A stretch of 64,000 nt of DNA. It comes from Gigaspora rosea (taxonomy: Eukaryota; Glomeromycota; Glomeromycetes; Diversisporales; Gigasporaceae). The translations under genes and the position numbers were made by a program. Under the pieces are notes generated by a model. The model did no database searches, had not been told where the DNA came from, and saw nothing but the letters and a program-made list of their open reading frames with translations. Below are positions 33,465 through 46,254 of this stretch, in pieces; position 1 is the first letter of the stretch, and every line of letters begins with the position of its first letter. The stretch covers positions 217,762 to 281,761 of the forward strand of contig QKWP01000485.1 in the NCBI GenBank assembly GCA_003550325.1. Reading direction: 5' to 3'.

Positions 33465-34684
33465 ATCTAGCAGGCAAATTTGCCACTAAAATTATTTTTA
33501 AAAAGTTTTTTTGAGTTTTCTTAAAATTTATTTAAGCTTGACCCCCCTATTTATTGAATAAAATTAAAGATATTCCTTTTATATATAATATATTTAAATT
33601 TTATCATTCTATCTTTAATTTTGATAAAGATATTACATTTTTAAAAAAACTTATTTTTTAGTTTTACTATTAAAATTTTAAAAAGTTTCTTAAAATTTTA
33701 TATATTCCCGAAAAGAAATTTTGTAGTTACTACTAAGTAAAGTTCAAATTTTGCTAAAAAAGTTGTAAAAGTTTTAATAATAAAAGTAGTGTAATTTTAA
33801 ATTGTCTACAACTTTGGATTAAGGCAATAGGGGGGTCTATCTTATATTTTTATTGAGTAAAACTAAAAAGAATTTAACTAATTTTAATACCTGGTTAAAG
33901 TTATAAATTTTAACTACCCTTTATTTTTATAGTTTTTTATATAAAAAATTATTCTTTAAAGATTAGGGTTAGAGTAAGGGTATAGGTATATTAAGTTAGA
34001 GGATGGATTGATTATTCATATGCAAAATTAGATGCCAAAAACTTTTATTTAATAGCCCAAAGCTAGTTTTTGTAATAAAATTTTGCGATATTGATAATTT
34101 TTTGATTTTTTTCTAAATTTTTTTTTATTTTGTTATACAAGATCCTGCGACCTGATTGGTAAATTATAGAGTGGTTTATACATGAGGACGAAAGCATTTC
34201 AGGTTCTAAAACCCGAAATTAAAATTTGAAAACGAAATTGTTTTTGACCTATTTTACTTGAAAGACGAAATTATTTGATACTTTTTTTGAATAGACGAAA
34301 TTATAAGGAACATATCTATATAAATTTTATTTGCTCTTTCTTATAAAAAATTTTAATTTTCTCTAATGAAGACGAAATAGGCCTTTTTCAAAAATCAATT
34401 TCGGTGGCATCACTAGAGTGGTTACATCACCAGGGGTCAAGTTAGTAACACTCAACTAAAAAAACAGAAAAAATTTTTAAAATTAAAATTTTTTTAAAAA
34501 ATTATAAATTTTTCTTTTATAGGCAACTTCAAATTTTTTATAAATATTAAGCAAATAAAAAGAAGTTTTAAATAGTATATAATCATAGTTTTTATTTTAA
34601 AAAAAAATTATAAAATATTTTAATTTTTTAAAAAAATAGATCAGATATGAATTTATAAAATTTAAGCAGCTAAATTTGCCTGCT
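33465..34684. repeat. AT-rich repeat region with GCAGGCAAATTT inverted pair
   Basis: AGCAGGCAAATTTGCC near 33,470 is inverted as AATTTGCCTGCT near 34,673. Inside, TTGACCCCCCTATT (33,539) and AATAGGGGGGTCTA (33,827) form another inverted pair about 300 bp apart. The 33,961-34,160 portion is a copy of the TTAGGG-start repeat. No gene seen. Confidence 0.5.
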
Positions 34685-34780
34685 AAACCTGGACGGTTTA
34701 AGGGATAATATTCACTTATATTCGCTTATGTTCGCTTATATTTGCTACTTTCTAAAATAAAAAAAATGACAAAAAAAAAT

Positions 34781-35480
34781 AAACCCAAAAAAAACAAAAA
34801 TAAAAAATAGTAATATTTTAAACTACTTTCATACTTCATCACATAATAATAGCCCTATACACTTATTTTTTTTACCCTGTAGTTAGCTATTATTTCTCTT
34901 TTTCTTTGTTTAACTATCATATTCATTTGTATTCACTAATATTCGCTCATATTCGCAACTTCCTAATAAGTATAAAAAAAACAAACAAAAAACAAAAAAC
35001 AAAACTGAAAAAATAACAAAAAAAATAAACTATTATATTTGCTTATATTTGTTTATATTCGACTATATTCACTCATATTTGTAATCTCTATTTCCCTAAA
35101 GTAAGAGTTTGTGATCTTGCAATTCAGAAATCGTTGAAGGTTTTCGCAAAGTGCCGAATAAAATAAATTAATAAAAATAAAAAAAATAAAAAACAAAAAA
35201 CATGAAATGAAAAATAAATAAAACAAAGCCTTGCAAAACTTGCAAAAACTTGCGAAAACTTGCATTCTTGAACTTTCAAAATTGCTAAAGAAAGTAGTTG
35301 TATGTTCTTGCAAAGTGTCGAAAGTCTGAGTTGGCTTGCGATAAGTGCTGAAAATTTATTGGATTTCTTGCAAAGTGCTAGTGGTAAAGTGTAGAAATAA
35401 AATAAAAAAATTAAAAAATAAAAAAAATATAAATAAAAAAAAAACAAAACGAAACTAAATGAAACAAAACAAAACTAAAC
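34781..35480. repeat. Repeat block inverted relative to 62.1-63.1 kb
   Basis: The text around 34,820-34,930 ('AGCCCTATACACTTATTTTT', 'AGTTAGCTATTAT') is found inverted near 62,990-63,030 and, in the same orientation, at 33,390-33,440. From 35,100 to 35,400 the CTTGCAAAACTTGCAAAAAC-type text and AAAGTGCCGAATAAAATAAA match the inverse of the tandem array at 62.1-62.9 kb. Confidence 0.7.
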
Positions 35481-36505
35481 AAAACTAAACAAAACATGTA
35501 AAATTAATAGAAGATCTAAATTATAAACAAAAAAAAACAAAGATCTTGTAGTACAATCATCGGAAATCATCGAAACATTTCAAAAATATTAGTCAAACGT
35601 GTTCTTGATATGATCCAGGTTGCAGATCGTCCTAAAATATTTCGGAAGTATTCGAAATATTAAAAGAAAAAAGAAAGAAAAAAAAAAGAAAAGAAAAAAG
35701 AAAAAAAAGAGAGAGTTTAAAAAAAAGAGAGTAAAAATCGTTCAAAAACGCTTTTTTTTTTTTTTTAATTAGCAATTCACGTAAGAACAGGACAATCTAT
35801 AAAATTTTATATAATAACAATAAGCAAATTTACTATAACATTTCGAATGTTGGAATCCAGTTTGGCTACAATATAAAGTATTAATATTTTAAATATAATA
35901 TAAAATTAAATTATATAGGCATAAAAATATGGTATTTGTCTTTCTTTTTATTAAAAGTCTGGTAGAATTTTCTAAAAATAAAAGGTACTTTACTAAGAGC
36001 TGAAATTTTGAATTTTAAAAAAACCCGTCTTTTTACTATATGATTTTGGGAAATTGGATTCCATATTACTATTAAAACTATATAAATACTTATCCCTGAC
36101 TTTTGTCCTGTTTTTATGTGAATTGCTAATTAAGTTTTTTGGTACACTTTGTGGTATATATTTTTATGATTCTTGGTAGCTTGTGGATCAAATGGGCTTA
36201 AGAGATTTTGAACTTTTTTTTTTTTGTTTTTTTTTTTACCCAGTGATTTGGGTTGAAATTTTCGTGATGGGTATGTAATCGTTAAAGATCTGTTAATTAT
36301 TATATATCATTTTAAATAATTACGATTATAATCGATTTATAGATATATAATGATTATAATATATAAAATGATATATATCGATTATAGATATATATATCGA
36401 TTTTTAACCAGTTAATCGATATATATCGTTATTTTTTAATCGATATAAAACTATTAATTGTTATATATTGATTAATATCTATATATAAAATTTTATGATG
36501 TATAT
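35481..36505. other. AT-rich interval, no gene recognised
   Basis: Purine-rich tract at 35,650-35,740. The segment 36,150-36,230 (TTGGTAGCTTGTGGATCAAA, then GATTTTGAAC and poly-T) is a diverged repeat of 18,895-18,975 beside the assembly gap. ATCGATATAT words at 36,300-36,470 are low complexity. Confidence 0.5.
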
Positions 36506-37020
36506 GTAAAATCGTGCTCTGAACAACTTTACTTAGTCGACCAAAGAAGGTTACCTTGTAAAAAAAATGGGTTGTCTATATACTAAAGTTAAAAATTTTT
36601 GGTTTGTAATATAAAGCCCCTTTTTTTATCAAGATAATTTGCTTTGGGCCTCTAAGTAAACTTGTTCAGGGTGTATTTCTACTTGGTTTAAAATTAAAAC
36701 ACGTTTTTTGGTCTTTTTTGGGGTAAAAAATAGGGTTAAAGTTAAACAAAAATTTTTTTTTTAAAAAAAATTTTTTTTGTTTAACTTTAACCATATTTTT
36801 TACCCATAAAAAGGCTAAGAAAACGCGTTTTAATTTTGAACCAAGTAAAAATACTTCCTGAACAAGTTTACTTAGAGGCCCAAAGCAGGTTATCTTGATA
36901 AAAAAAAGGGGTTATATTACAAACCAAAAATTTTTAACTTTAGTATATAGACAACCCATTTTTCTTACAAGGTAACCTTCTTTGATCGACTAAGTAAAGT
37001 TGTTCAAAGCATGATTTTCA
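36506..37020. repeat. Half-kilobase palindrome
   Basis: The two halves are reverse complements over about 250 bp each with few differences, the axis lying in an A/T run near 36,763. The outer text TGAACAACTTTACTTAGTCG pairs with CGACTAAGTAAAGTTGTTCA. Related AACAACTTTACTTAG text ends the palindrome near 48,550-48,885. Confidence 0.9.
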
Positions 37021-37029
37021 TATAATTGC

Positions 37030-37300
37030 TGATTTAAAATTAGTAAATTTTTGTTTTGGTGAAGTGATATTTTGAAAAGATGCAAAATTGGCAAAATTTA
37101 AATCTGATTTTTGTACTACTTTTTTCTTCTCCTCTTGCTCTATATTTCCAAAGAATTTAATTTGAAGTTAATTAGTTAAGCTGAATAGGATCTTCAGTTT
37201 AAAGTTTATAGTAAATTCATATGTTTTTTTAAAAATTTTAATTATAAAAAGCAATTGGACCTATTTTAAAGGGACATGTCTTATACCTGTTATTGTTTTA
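37030..37300. repeat. Dispersed repeat shared with 3795-4070
   Basis: Same order of blocks as at 3795-4070 (AAAATTAGTAAAT, AATTAGTTAAG, AGTTTATAGTAAATTCATAT, AAAGGGACATG), with moderate divergence. Non-coding. Confidence 0.65.
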
Positions 37301-38913
37301 ATTATATATCTTTGTCATTACTAAGATAGTTAAATTAATAATCTAAACCTTATTCAAAACCAAAGAATGATTTTTTTACTCAATCTCTATTAAAATTTAT
37401 AATTTGTAAAAATGTTAATTAGTCTTATATTAAATGAATTATTTCAAGAATTTGTTCATAATCTAGACTTAGTATTTATGATATATTGTAAAAACACTAT
37501 GTACAGTCAAACCTCCATATAGTCACCCTCTATATAGTCACAAAACCAATATAATCACTTTTGTAAGTTTACCAACCTTTTTACTATAATTTTTACCTCT
37601 ATATAAGCACATTTTCATTATAGTCACTATCACAATTTTTTATTTACTATCTATATAAAACTACCTCTACATAATCACATTATTATTATAATATTTTAAA
37701 TTAATTATTTTATTATTATAAATATTTTTTTAAGTTATTAATTTTATTTTTTAACAAGTAAAAATTTTTAAATTTGTTTTTTTTTAATAATCGATTCTCT
37801 TTTCTACATATAAAAGTTAAAATTATACTAAGCAAATCGAAAAAATGCCATAAGTAACATTGTTCAGAAAACAAAATTACATATATTCTGAAATTTTCAA
37901 ATAAATTGAATAATATTTTATTATTACACTTTTATAATTTATGTTTAGGTGAAAAAATTAAAAAAAATTAAAATTTTTTTAACTTAAGTGCTAATCTGGG
38001 TGTGATCGACATAAAATCTATAATCAAAAATGGTGAAACATTTTACTAATTACATAATAGATTTAAGTACTAATCTGTGAGTGATTAACATAAATTGTAA
38101 GATTATCAATTAATAAAATTGGTGATAATGATAGTATAGAACTTTATATAACATGCTAGAATCTGTCACTGTTAATTTCAACAAACAAAAATGCTCAATA
38201 TTACTCTTGAAACACTGGGCTTACTTACTTTAGACCTTCACTACGGTCCATACTTATGTTACTGGTAGATTTATTCAACTAAAAACAACATTTTTAGTTT
38301 TTCAATTCGTCTAGGTCAACGAACCAAAGTTTCTCTTAACGGATGTGATTTTATTCTAACTGTTCAAATGGGTACCAAAAACAAAATGTTACTACCAGAA
38401 TATCATTGTAAAAGTGAACAATTTGAAACTACTAAAAATAATCCAACAAATGCAATTTCAACAATTTATGCACTAATATTTAATACAAAAACGCACTACT
38501 CTTGCTATCAAGTTATGGGCTGGACTGATGATAATATTCTAAAAATTATAAATAAAGGAGTGCTTTTTTTTCCAAGAGTTTGTTTACTTGAACAACATGA
38601 AATATTCATATATAATATAGGTGTTTCTTCGCGAAAAGAATAGGAATATGCTGAAGCAGGTTTTTAATCTTCGATCAATTTTACATTTCAAAGAAAACAA
38701 GCTATTTTTGTTTCACGAATTGAGGATAATGAGTGTATATTAGAAATATATTAAGATTCAAAATTACTAAAACAGTTTGTTGGTACAACCCCAAATGAAG
38801 TTTGGAAGCTTTTTGGTCAATTGCAAAAATTCAGAGGAACACAACTTTTTGGATTAGAAGACCATAATATTCAAACACTTATTCGCCAAACACGTATTCC
38901 AGTATGTCAAGTA

Positions 38914-39209
38914 AAAGACTGGGCCGATATAGCAATAATGACACCAATATACAATTATCATGTCAAGCGCCATACCCTAGCAAATATTGAATGGCATCAA
39001 TTTTTTATTACTTGGATGAAATTGGATATTACAATTATCGAATTAGAACCTGCTTTAAAGANAAAGACTGGGCCGATATAGCAATAATGACACCAATATA
39101 CAATTATCATGTCAAGCGCCATACCCTAGCAAATATTGAATGGCATCAATTTTTTATTACTTGGATGAAATTGGATATTACAATTATCGAATTAGAACCT
39201 GCTTTAAAG
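38914..39209 (+). repeat. Exact 147-bp duplication around a single N (probable assembly artefact)
   Basis: 38,914-39,060 and 39,063-39,209 are identical and separated by 'an', with the undetermined base at 39,062. The right arm of the palindrome has this stretch once. An artificial overlap at a scaffold join is the simplest reading. Confidence 0.85.
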
Positions 39210-40249
39210 ATTATATATCCTCGAGGCTATGAATTTCGAGATCGTGAATATCGAGCATGGCAAACAATGCTTCGCTACTGTGGATGCACAAATGTTACCC
39301 CATGGTCATATCAGGAATCAAAGGTTATTATAAAAAAAACTATTTATTGTAAACATTGCTAATATATAATCAATTTTTTATTAGGTTCAATTTTGGACTA
39401 AATCTGACAATCCGAATGGTGATAGAGAATCATTAGCAAATTTGCACAAGATTGGATATCTCACAAGTACACCAAGTCATATACCCAATACCTCTAAAAC
39501 ATTTTGGTCGTGCTTTGTTTGTGTACTTGCTGATAATGAAAAATATTTGGATGGCAAGCAACGCATCTTATCGATTATTGCTAATGATTTCTCTTATGCG
39601 AATTGCAAGATAAATTAGGAGTAGGACTTTTTTTACCATTAAAATTGCATTTATATACTTATTGAATTTCCTATTGTATAATTACTGTAAAGGTGAGAAG
39701 TTATACAATATCTAATGCTTGAAAATATGCTCAACTAAACGGATACAGTGCTCTACCATTACAAAAGCCGGTTATTACACAAGAAAGGCTAACATCGGAA
39801 ATGAAAAATCAAATTAAACAATTTTTGAATGACAAAGAAATAGTCAATATGAGTTCATATAAAACTGATGCAAAAACACAAAAGCCTGTTATGTATATTC
39901 AAGATACCAAAACGGCACTATGGGAGCGATTTTCAGAAACATATCCAAATGGAATAAAGCATACTTCATTTATGAATCAATTGCAAGGAGGTAGATACCG
40001 ATATCAAGAAGATTTAGGCAGCTTGTGCAATACTTGCAATAATTATGGGTATTTTGTATTTGGAAATATGAAATTGTTAGTTTTGTCGCATATAACAGAT
40101 GAGAATATTCAGGTAAATATTATTTATTATAATAATGTTATTATAAACCTATTTCATAGCAATGCCCAAGATTATTTTTACTACTTGAATTTCTACCTTT
40201 TGCTGATTTTAAGTACTACTCAAATGCTTTCCTTTTATATTTGACGACA

Positions 40250-40545
40250 CTATGCCTTTTTCAAAACACTATCCAAGATTATTTTGTCTACAAAAATTGG
40301 TTTCCATGGCAGCCTTAAAATACCATTCATATGCTTTCTTCTCATTTTTGGCAATACCTATTCCATATTTATAACACTATCCAATTCGTTCTTTATATCT
40401 GGATTTATATCCTTAGCAGACTTTAAATAATATTCCAATGTTTCTTTATTCTTAGTATAACATCTATATTCAGAGATTTCTCTTCTCTATCTAATCCATT
40501 TTTAACACCTAAATAACTATCGGTTTTAATATGTATTTTGTATAA
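40250..40545 (-). pseudogene. Captured Sel1-repeat fragment, antisense in an intron (left arm)
   Basis: Read on the minus strand, this interval is the counterpart of the better preserved Sel1-like fragment at 46,263-46,630 in the other arm. It lies between the exon ending 'ITDENIQ' and the exon starting 'MESLRRYIRREF', that is, inside an intron of the host transposon gene and on the opposite strand. Frames are broken. Sel1 repeats are about 36-residue helical repeats common in signalling proteins and, in these fungi, often attached to kinases. Confidence 0.6.
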
Positions 40546-43205
40546 TAGAAACGTTTATTAGAAAAAATGGAAAGTTTGAGAAGATACATACGTCGAGAAT
40601 TTTCTAAAAAATTGAATATTGCTGCAAATGGAATTGCATTTCACAACCCCTATATTAGTTATTGTGTTCGTTTTGCCTTTGGTGCCTGTGACTTACCACA
40701 TTCGGAAATATGTGAACAATGTGAGGATATTTTACAATTTTTTGAACAACTCAAGGTAGCGTTGAATGAAGAACATGATGAAATTTTGAATGAATACAAG
40801 CAAAAACTCATAGCTTGGATGAGCCACCATGCCCGTAAAACCTATCTGAATATCCACGTTAGAACTAATCTTGTAAACTTGACTCTGAGGGTGCAGTAAT
40901 AATCGTCAACTACAAAATGAAGATTTTACTCCAATCGTCACGTGAATCTAAAAAAGATTTTTTTGGCAAAAGGTGATGAAGCCTTCATTCAATACTTGTA
41001 TATACAAAAGAACTTACTAATAATTGTTTGAACTTGCAGGTTTTTGATTATTAGAGTGATGATACTCGCCAGAATGCCTGGTTTACGGCATTGTCTTTGC
41101 ATACAGTTTTTAAACTATAGATCCAAAGCCTAAATGGGTTACAGTTTTATCAAACAATGGAATGCATTATCATTGTACAGAATTGATGCTGATCGTTGGA
41201 CAATAGCAAAATTGGTATAATATTACTTCTCATCGATAGATTTTTCTCGAAGCAGGTGAAGCAAAAACTGTTATTGATTCATACTATGCACAGGTATAGT
41301 CTGTTAAATTTTTTTTTGTAATACAAATCTATAGTATATTTTTACTGTTTTGTGAATTAATAGATAAGCTAACATATTTTGGTTTGGTTTAGAGAGATTT
41401 GTTTTTTTTTGATTTTAGACAACTTTCACAATCTAATTAGTTATAACGAAAAGTTATCTGATATTTATATCTGGATTTTATAATCAGATTTCTCATGCTA
41501 TAAAATGATACATCAAACTTGGCTATAAACTTGAATTAGAAAACGATATAGAAGCCGCTATAAGTAATATTGCTGGTACGAGAGTTGCTAATATAATGCC
41601 GAATAGAGACTTTGGTAAGAAATATTGCATAATAAATAATTTTATATAATCTAAAAATAATTAGTAATTTATAAATTAGAGAAAAGTAAATTAGGTACGA
41701 TAACAGGAATATCAAATTTTCATGAATGGGCCTGGTCAGTAGATGATGAAGGTATTGGAAGTATTCATGCACGAGCTTTGCTAGAAATTGGAAATTGGAA
41801 ATTATAGTCTTCTACTCAAATAGAAAAAATTGTGAAAAAAAGAAAACTTAAAAAACCGAATCCAATATGTACTTCGCATTCATATTTACATAAAGCATGG
41901 GTGACTCCTATTGTTGATAGACAGGGTATAAATAATGTTTCAAATTATATTCTTATTTTGTGAAAGGTCTTTGAATATTGTTTTATTAGAACTGTTATCT
42001 GTAGCATATGAAAACGAAAGTTTAGTAAGTAATTTATTATTAAATAAAAATATAGAATCAATATATTACTAACTTTTGAACGTAGCTACCATTTTCAGTT
42101 GATCTAACTAATCATATAACCGATAAGAATGATATATCATTGAGGTAAAATTTAATAATTATAAGCAAATTGATCTAACATAAAATAAAAAGGTTTATAT
42201 ATGTATATATATAGTTCTTATACTTTTTTTAATGGATGGGTCTTGAAGGAAAATGAAAAAATTCATGAACACAAACATTCAAAAAAAATAACTTCAGAAA
42301 TACAACAACACCTAGAGAGACTTTTTCATATTGGCACAGCAAATCCGCGACAGAAAATGGCAGCTGAACAAATGCACATTGAATTGGAAACACCTGCACA
42401 AGAAGGCATTGTTCCTTTATTTGATATACCCAAGGTTTCTAGTATTCGTAATTGGATTTTGGGCTTTTCGCGGCAATGGAAAGAAGCAATGGCACTTCGC
42501 TCATTAGAAGAAAATTTATCAGAGAACTTTTAAATACTTTTCTAAATTTTAGAATTGACATGTTCTTAGTTCTTTGCTATTGTAAATAAAATACATTACA
42601 TAATGGGTTTTATTTTTTCATTCTAAATATTTATTGAGCTGTATCGTGTATATTCGATACAATATTTGAATTGCTATGCCAGTTTACTGAATAAATAGTA
42701 TAGATCAAAGGCTATAAAAAGCTAAAAAATAAACAAGACTAATAGTTCTTAGAAATTAGGCATACTGACTAATAATCAACCCACTAGGCTTATTCGGTTT
42801 ATAATCCAAAAAACAATTCAGCTTACATTGGTAGGCATTTTGTCGACATAGTCTATGTTATTACTTTCAAAATCCTAGACAGGATTGGACATTCAAAACG
42901 TACAGTACAAACTGAAACTGCTTCTTTTTTGTAGAAAAACTACTAAAAAAAGTTATTTATTGCAATGGGCTAAATTAGTTGAATAATTAAGAAGTATAAG
43001 GAAACTTGTAACTTGAAATCGCTTACCAGCTAGTCGTAAAATCTGCAGCTGCTACAATGAAAACGTTTTATTTTTATAATAAAATAAATTTTTTTTACTT
43101 ATTTACGATTCTGCCCTATTTATAGAATGTGTCATGTGGCTTTAAATATATGTATAATATTAAAAGTATGCCTGCTATTGAGTTATGTTTTCAGGTAACG
43201 TATTA

Positions 43206-43282
43206 AGTGCTAATCCGGGAGTGATTGACATAAAATCTATAATCAAAAATAGTGAAACATTTTACTAATTACATAATAGATT
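43206..43282. repeat. Spacer at the axis of the giant palindrome
   Basis: The 77 bp between the arms (GTGCTAATCCGGGAGTGATT and following) are not self-complementary. They recur almost unchanged at about 37,986-38,066 near the left tip, but not at the matching place in the right arm. Confidence 0.75.
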
Positions 43283-44331
43283 TAATACGTTATCTAAAAC
43301 ATAACTCAATAGCATGCATACTTTTAATATTATATGTATATTTAAAGCTACATAACACATTCTATAAATAGAGCAGAATCGTAAATAAGCAAAAAAAATT
43401 TATTTTATTATAAAAAATAAAAAGTTTTCATTCTAGCAGCTGCAGATTTTATGACTAACTGGCAAGCGATTTCAAGTTATAAGTTTTCTTATACTTCTTA
43501 ATTATTCAACCAATTTAGCCTATTGCAATAAATAACTTTTTTTAGCAGTTTTTCTACAAAAAAGAAGCGGTTTCAGTTTGTACTGTACGTTTTGAATGTC
43601 TAATCCTGTCTAGGATTTCGAAAGTAATAACATAGACTATGTTGACAAAATGCCTGCCAATATAATCTGAATTGTTTTTTGGATTACAAACTGAATAAGC
43701 CTAGTGGGTTGATTATTAGTTGGTATGCCTAGTTTCTAAGAACTATTAGTCTCGTTTATTTATTAGCTTTTTACAGCCTTTGATCTATACAATGTATTTA
43801 GTAAACTGGCATAGCAATTCAAATATTGTATCGAATATACACGATACAGCTCAATAAATATTTAGAATAAAAAAATAAAACTCATTATGTAATATATTTT
43901 ATTTACAATGGCAAAGAACTAACAACATGTCAATTCTAAAATTTAGAAAGATATCTAAAAGTTCTCTAATAAATTTTCTTCTAATGAGCGAAGTGCCATT
44001 GCTTCTTTTCATTGCCGCGAAAAGCCCAAAATCCAATTACGAATACTAGAAACCTTGGGTATATCAAATAAAGGAAACAATGCCTTCTTGTACAAGTGTT
44101 TCCAATTCAATGTGCATTTGTTCAGCTGCCATTTTCTGTGCCAATATGAAAAAGTCTCTCTAGGTGTTGTTGTATTTCTGAAGTTATTTTTTTTGAATGT
44201 TCGTGTTCACGAATTTTTTCATTTTCCTTCAAGGCCCATCCATTAAGAAAAGTATGAGAACTATATATATACATATATAAACCTTTTTATTTTATGTTAG
44301 ATCAATTTTGCTCGTAATTATTAGATTTTAC

Positions 44332-44626
44332 AGGCCCTGGACATGTAGTACAGAGAACATACGTTACAAATTTCAGCAAAAAACCCTAAAATTTGAAAAG
44401 CAAAAAATCAGTTTTTGGCAATTATCTTGGCATCCAGTGGTCCAACTTGACTGACTTTTTTTAAAATGAAGCTCTCAGTGAGGCGCATCTAACAAAAAAA
44501 AGTTCATTCAATTCTGATTACTGGATCAAAAGTTATTTAAATAAATAGATTTTGTCGTTTTTAGCAAATTAGGTCAAAATTGGCCAAAATCCAGTTATGA
44601 ACTATATGAGAGATGTCCGGGGTCCT
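44332..44626. mobile_element. 295-bp hAT-like MITE with 8-bp target duplication
   Basis: Ends AGGCCCTGGACATGTAGTAC and ATGTCCGGGGTCCT are inverted repeats. GATTTTAC precedes (44,324-44,331) and follows (44,627-44,634) the element, giving an exact 8-bp target duplication. The left arm of the palindrome has the uninterrupted site (AAATTTTACC near 42,150, read inverted). The same family occurs at 55,830-56,127 and 19,680-19,985. Confidence 0.93.
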
Positions 44627-46254
44627 GATTTTACCTCAACAATATATCATTCTTATCAGTTATATGATTAGTTAGATCAACTGAAAATGGTAGCTACGTT
44701 CAAAAGTTAGTAATATATTGATTATATATTTTTATTCAATAATAAATTACTTACTAAACTTTCGTTTTCACATGCTACAAATAACAGTTCTAATAAAACA
44801 ATATTCAAAAACCTTTCACAAAATAAGAATATAATTTGAAACATTATTTATACCCTGTCTATCAACAATAGGAGTCACCCATGCTTTATGTGAATATGAA
44901 TGTGAAGTACATATTGAATTCGGTTTTTTAAGTTTTCTTTTTTTCACAATTTTTTCTATTTGAGTAGAAGACTATAATTTCCAATTTCCAATCCCTGGCA
45001 AAGCTCGTGCACGAATACTTCCAATACCTTCATCATCTACTGACCAGGCCTATTCATGAAAATTTGATATTCCTGTTATCGTACCTAATTTACTTTTCTC
45101 TAATTTATAAATTACTAATTATTTTTAGATTATGTAAAATTACTTATTATGCAATATTTCTTACCAAAGTCTCTATTCGGCATTATATTAGCAACTCTCG
45201 TGCCAGCAATATTACTTATATCGGCTTCTATATCATTTTCCGATTCAAGTTTATAGCCAAGTTTGATGTATCGTTTTATAGCGTGAGAAATCTGATTATA
45301 AAATCCAGATATAAATATCAGATAACTTTTCGTTATAATAATTAGATTGTGAAAGTTGTCAAAATTAAAAAAAAAACAAATCTTTCTGAACCAAACCAAA
45401 ATATATTAGCTTATCTATTAATTTACAAAATAGTAAAAATACACTATAGATTTGTGTTACAAAAAAAAAATTTAACAGACTATACCTGTGCATGGTGCGA
45501 ATCAATAACAGTTTTTGCTTCACCTGCTTCGAGAAAAATCCATCGACAAGGAGTAATATTATACCAATTTTGCCATTGACCAACGATTAGCATCAATTCT
45601 GTACAATGATAATGCATTCCATTGTCTAATAAAACTGTAACCCATTTAGGATTTGGATTTATAGTTTCAAAAACTGTATGCAAAGACAATGCCGTAAACC
45701 AGGCATTCTGGCGAGTATCATTACTCCAATGATCGAAAACCTGCAAGTTCAATCTTTTGTATATACAAGTATTGAATGAAGGCTTCATCCCCTTTTGCCA
45801 AAAAAATCTTTTTTAGATTCACGTGACGATTGGAGTAAAATCTTTATTTTGTAGTTGACGATTATTACTGCACCCTCAGAGTCAAGTTCATCAAGATTAG
45901 TTCTGACGTGGATATTCAAATAGGTTTTACAGGCATGGTTGGCTCATCCAAGCTATGAGTTTTTGCTTGTATTCATTCAAAATTTCATCATGTTCTCCAT
46001 TCAACGCTATCTTGAGTTGATCAAAAAATTTTAAAATATCCTCATATTGTTCACATATTTCAGAATATGGTAAGTCACAGGCACCAAAGGCAAAACAAAC
46101 ACAATGACTAATACAGGGGTTGTGAAATGCAATTCCATTTGCAGCAATATTCAATTTTTTAGAAAATTCTCGATATATGTATCTTCTCAAACTTTCTATT
46201 TTTTCTAATAAATGTTTCTATTATACAAAATACATATTAAAACTGATAGTTATT

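Larger units (their letters stand above)
38191..42533 (+). pseudogene. DDE-like multi-exon gene relic, left arm copy
   Basis: ATG at 38,191 ('MLNITLETLG') opens a gene of at least six exons ending at TAA after 'LEENLSENF' (about 42,531). Readable blocks: 38,368-39,340 ('QLQKFRGTQLF', 'HTLANIEWHQFFITW', 'DREYRAWQTMLRYCGC'), 39,385-39,617, 39,690-40,115 ('WERFSETYPNG', 'CNTCNNYGY'), 40,567-40,900, 41,040-41,295 ('GEAKTVIDS') and 42,200-42,533. It resembles a large protein family of arbuscular mycorrhizal fungi with spaced VNYKM, DNG.HYH and GEAK..DSHHAQ motifs, which looks like a DDE nuclease; this family recall is from memory. The left copy has many stops (for example TAG at 38,641) and its second motif reads NNG instead of DNG. 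The 39,063-39,209 part is an assembly duplication. Confidence 0.65.

Noticed and set aside
35053..35447. Minus-strand frames of 86 and 107 residues rich in Phe/Cys/Lys
   Set aside because: They lie in the repeat related to the 62-kb tandem array, where frame and length change from unit to unit.
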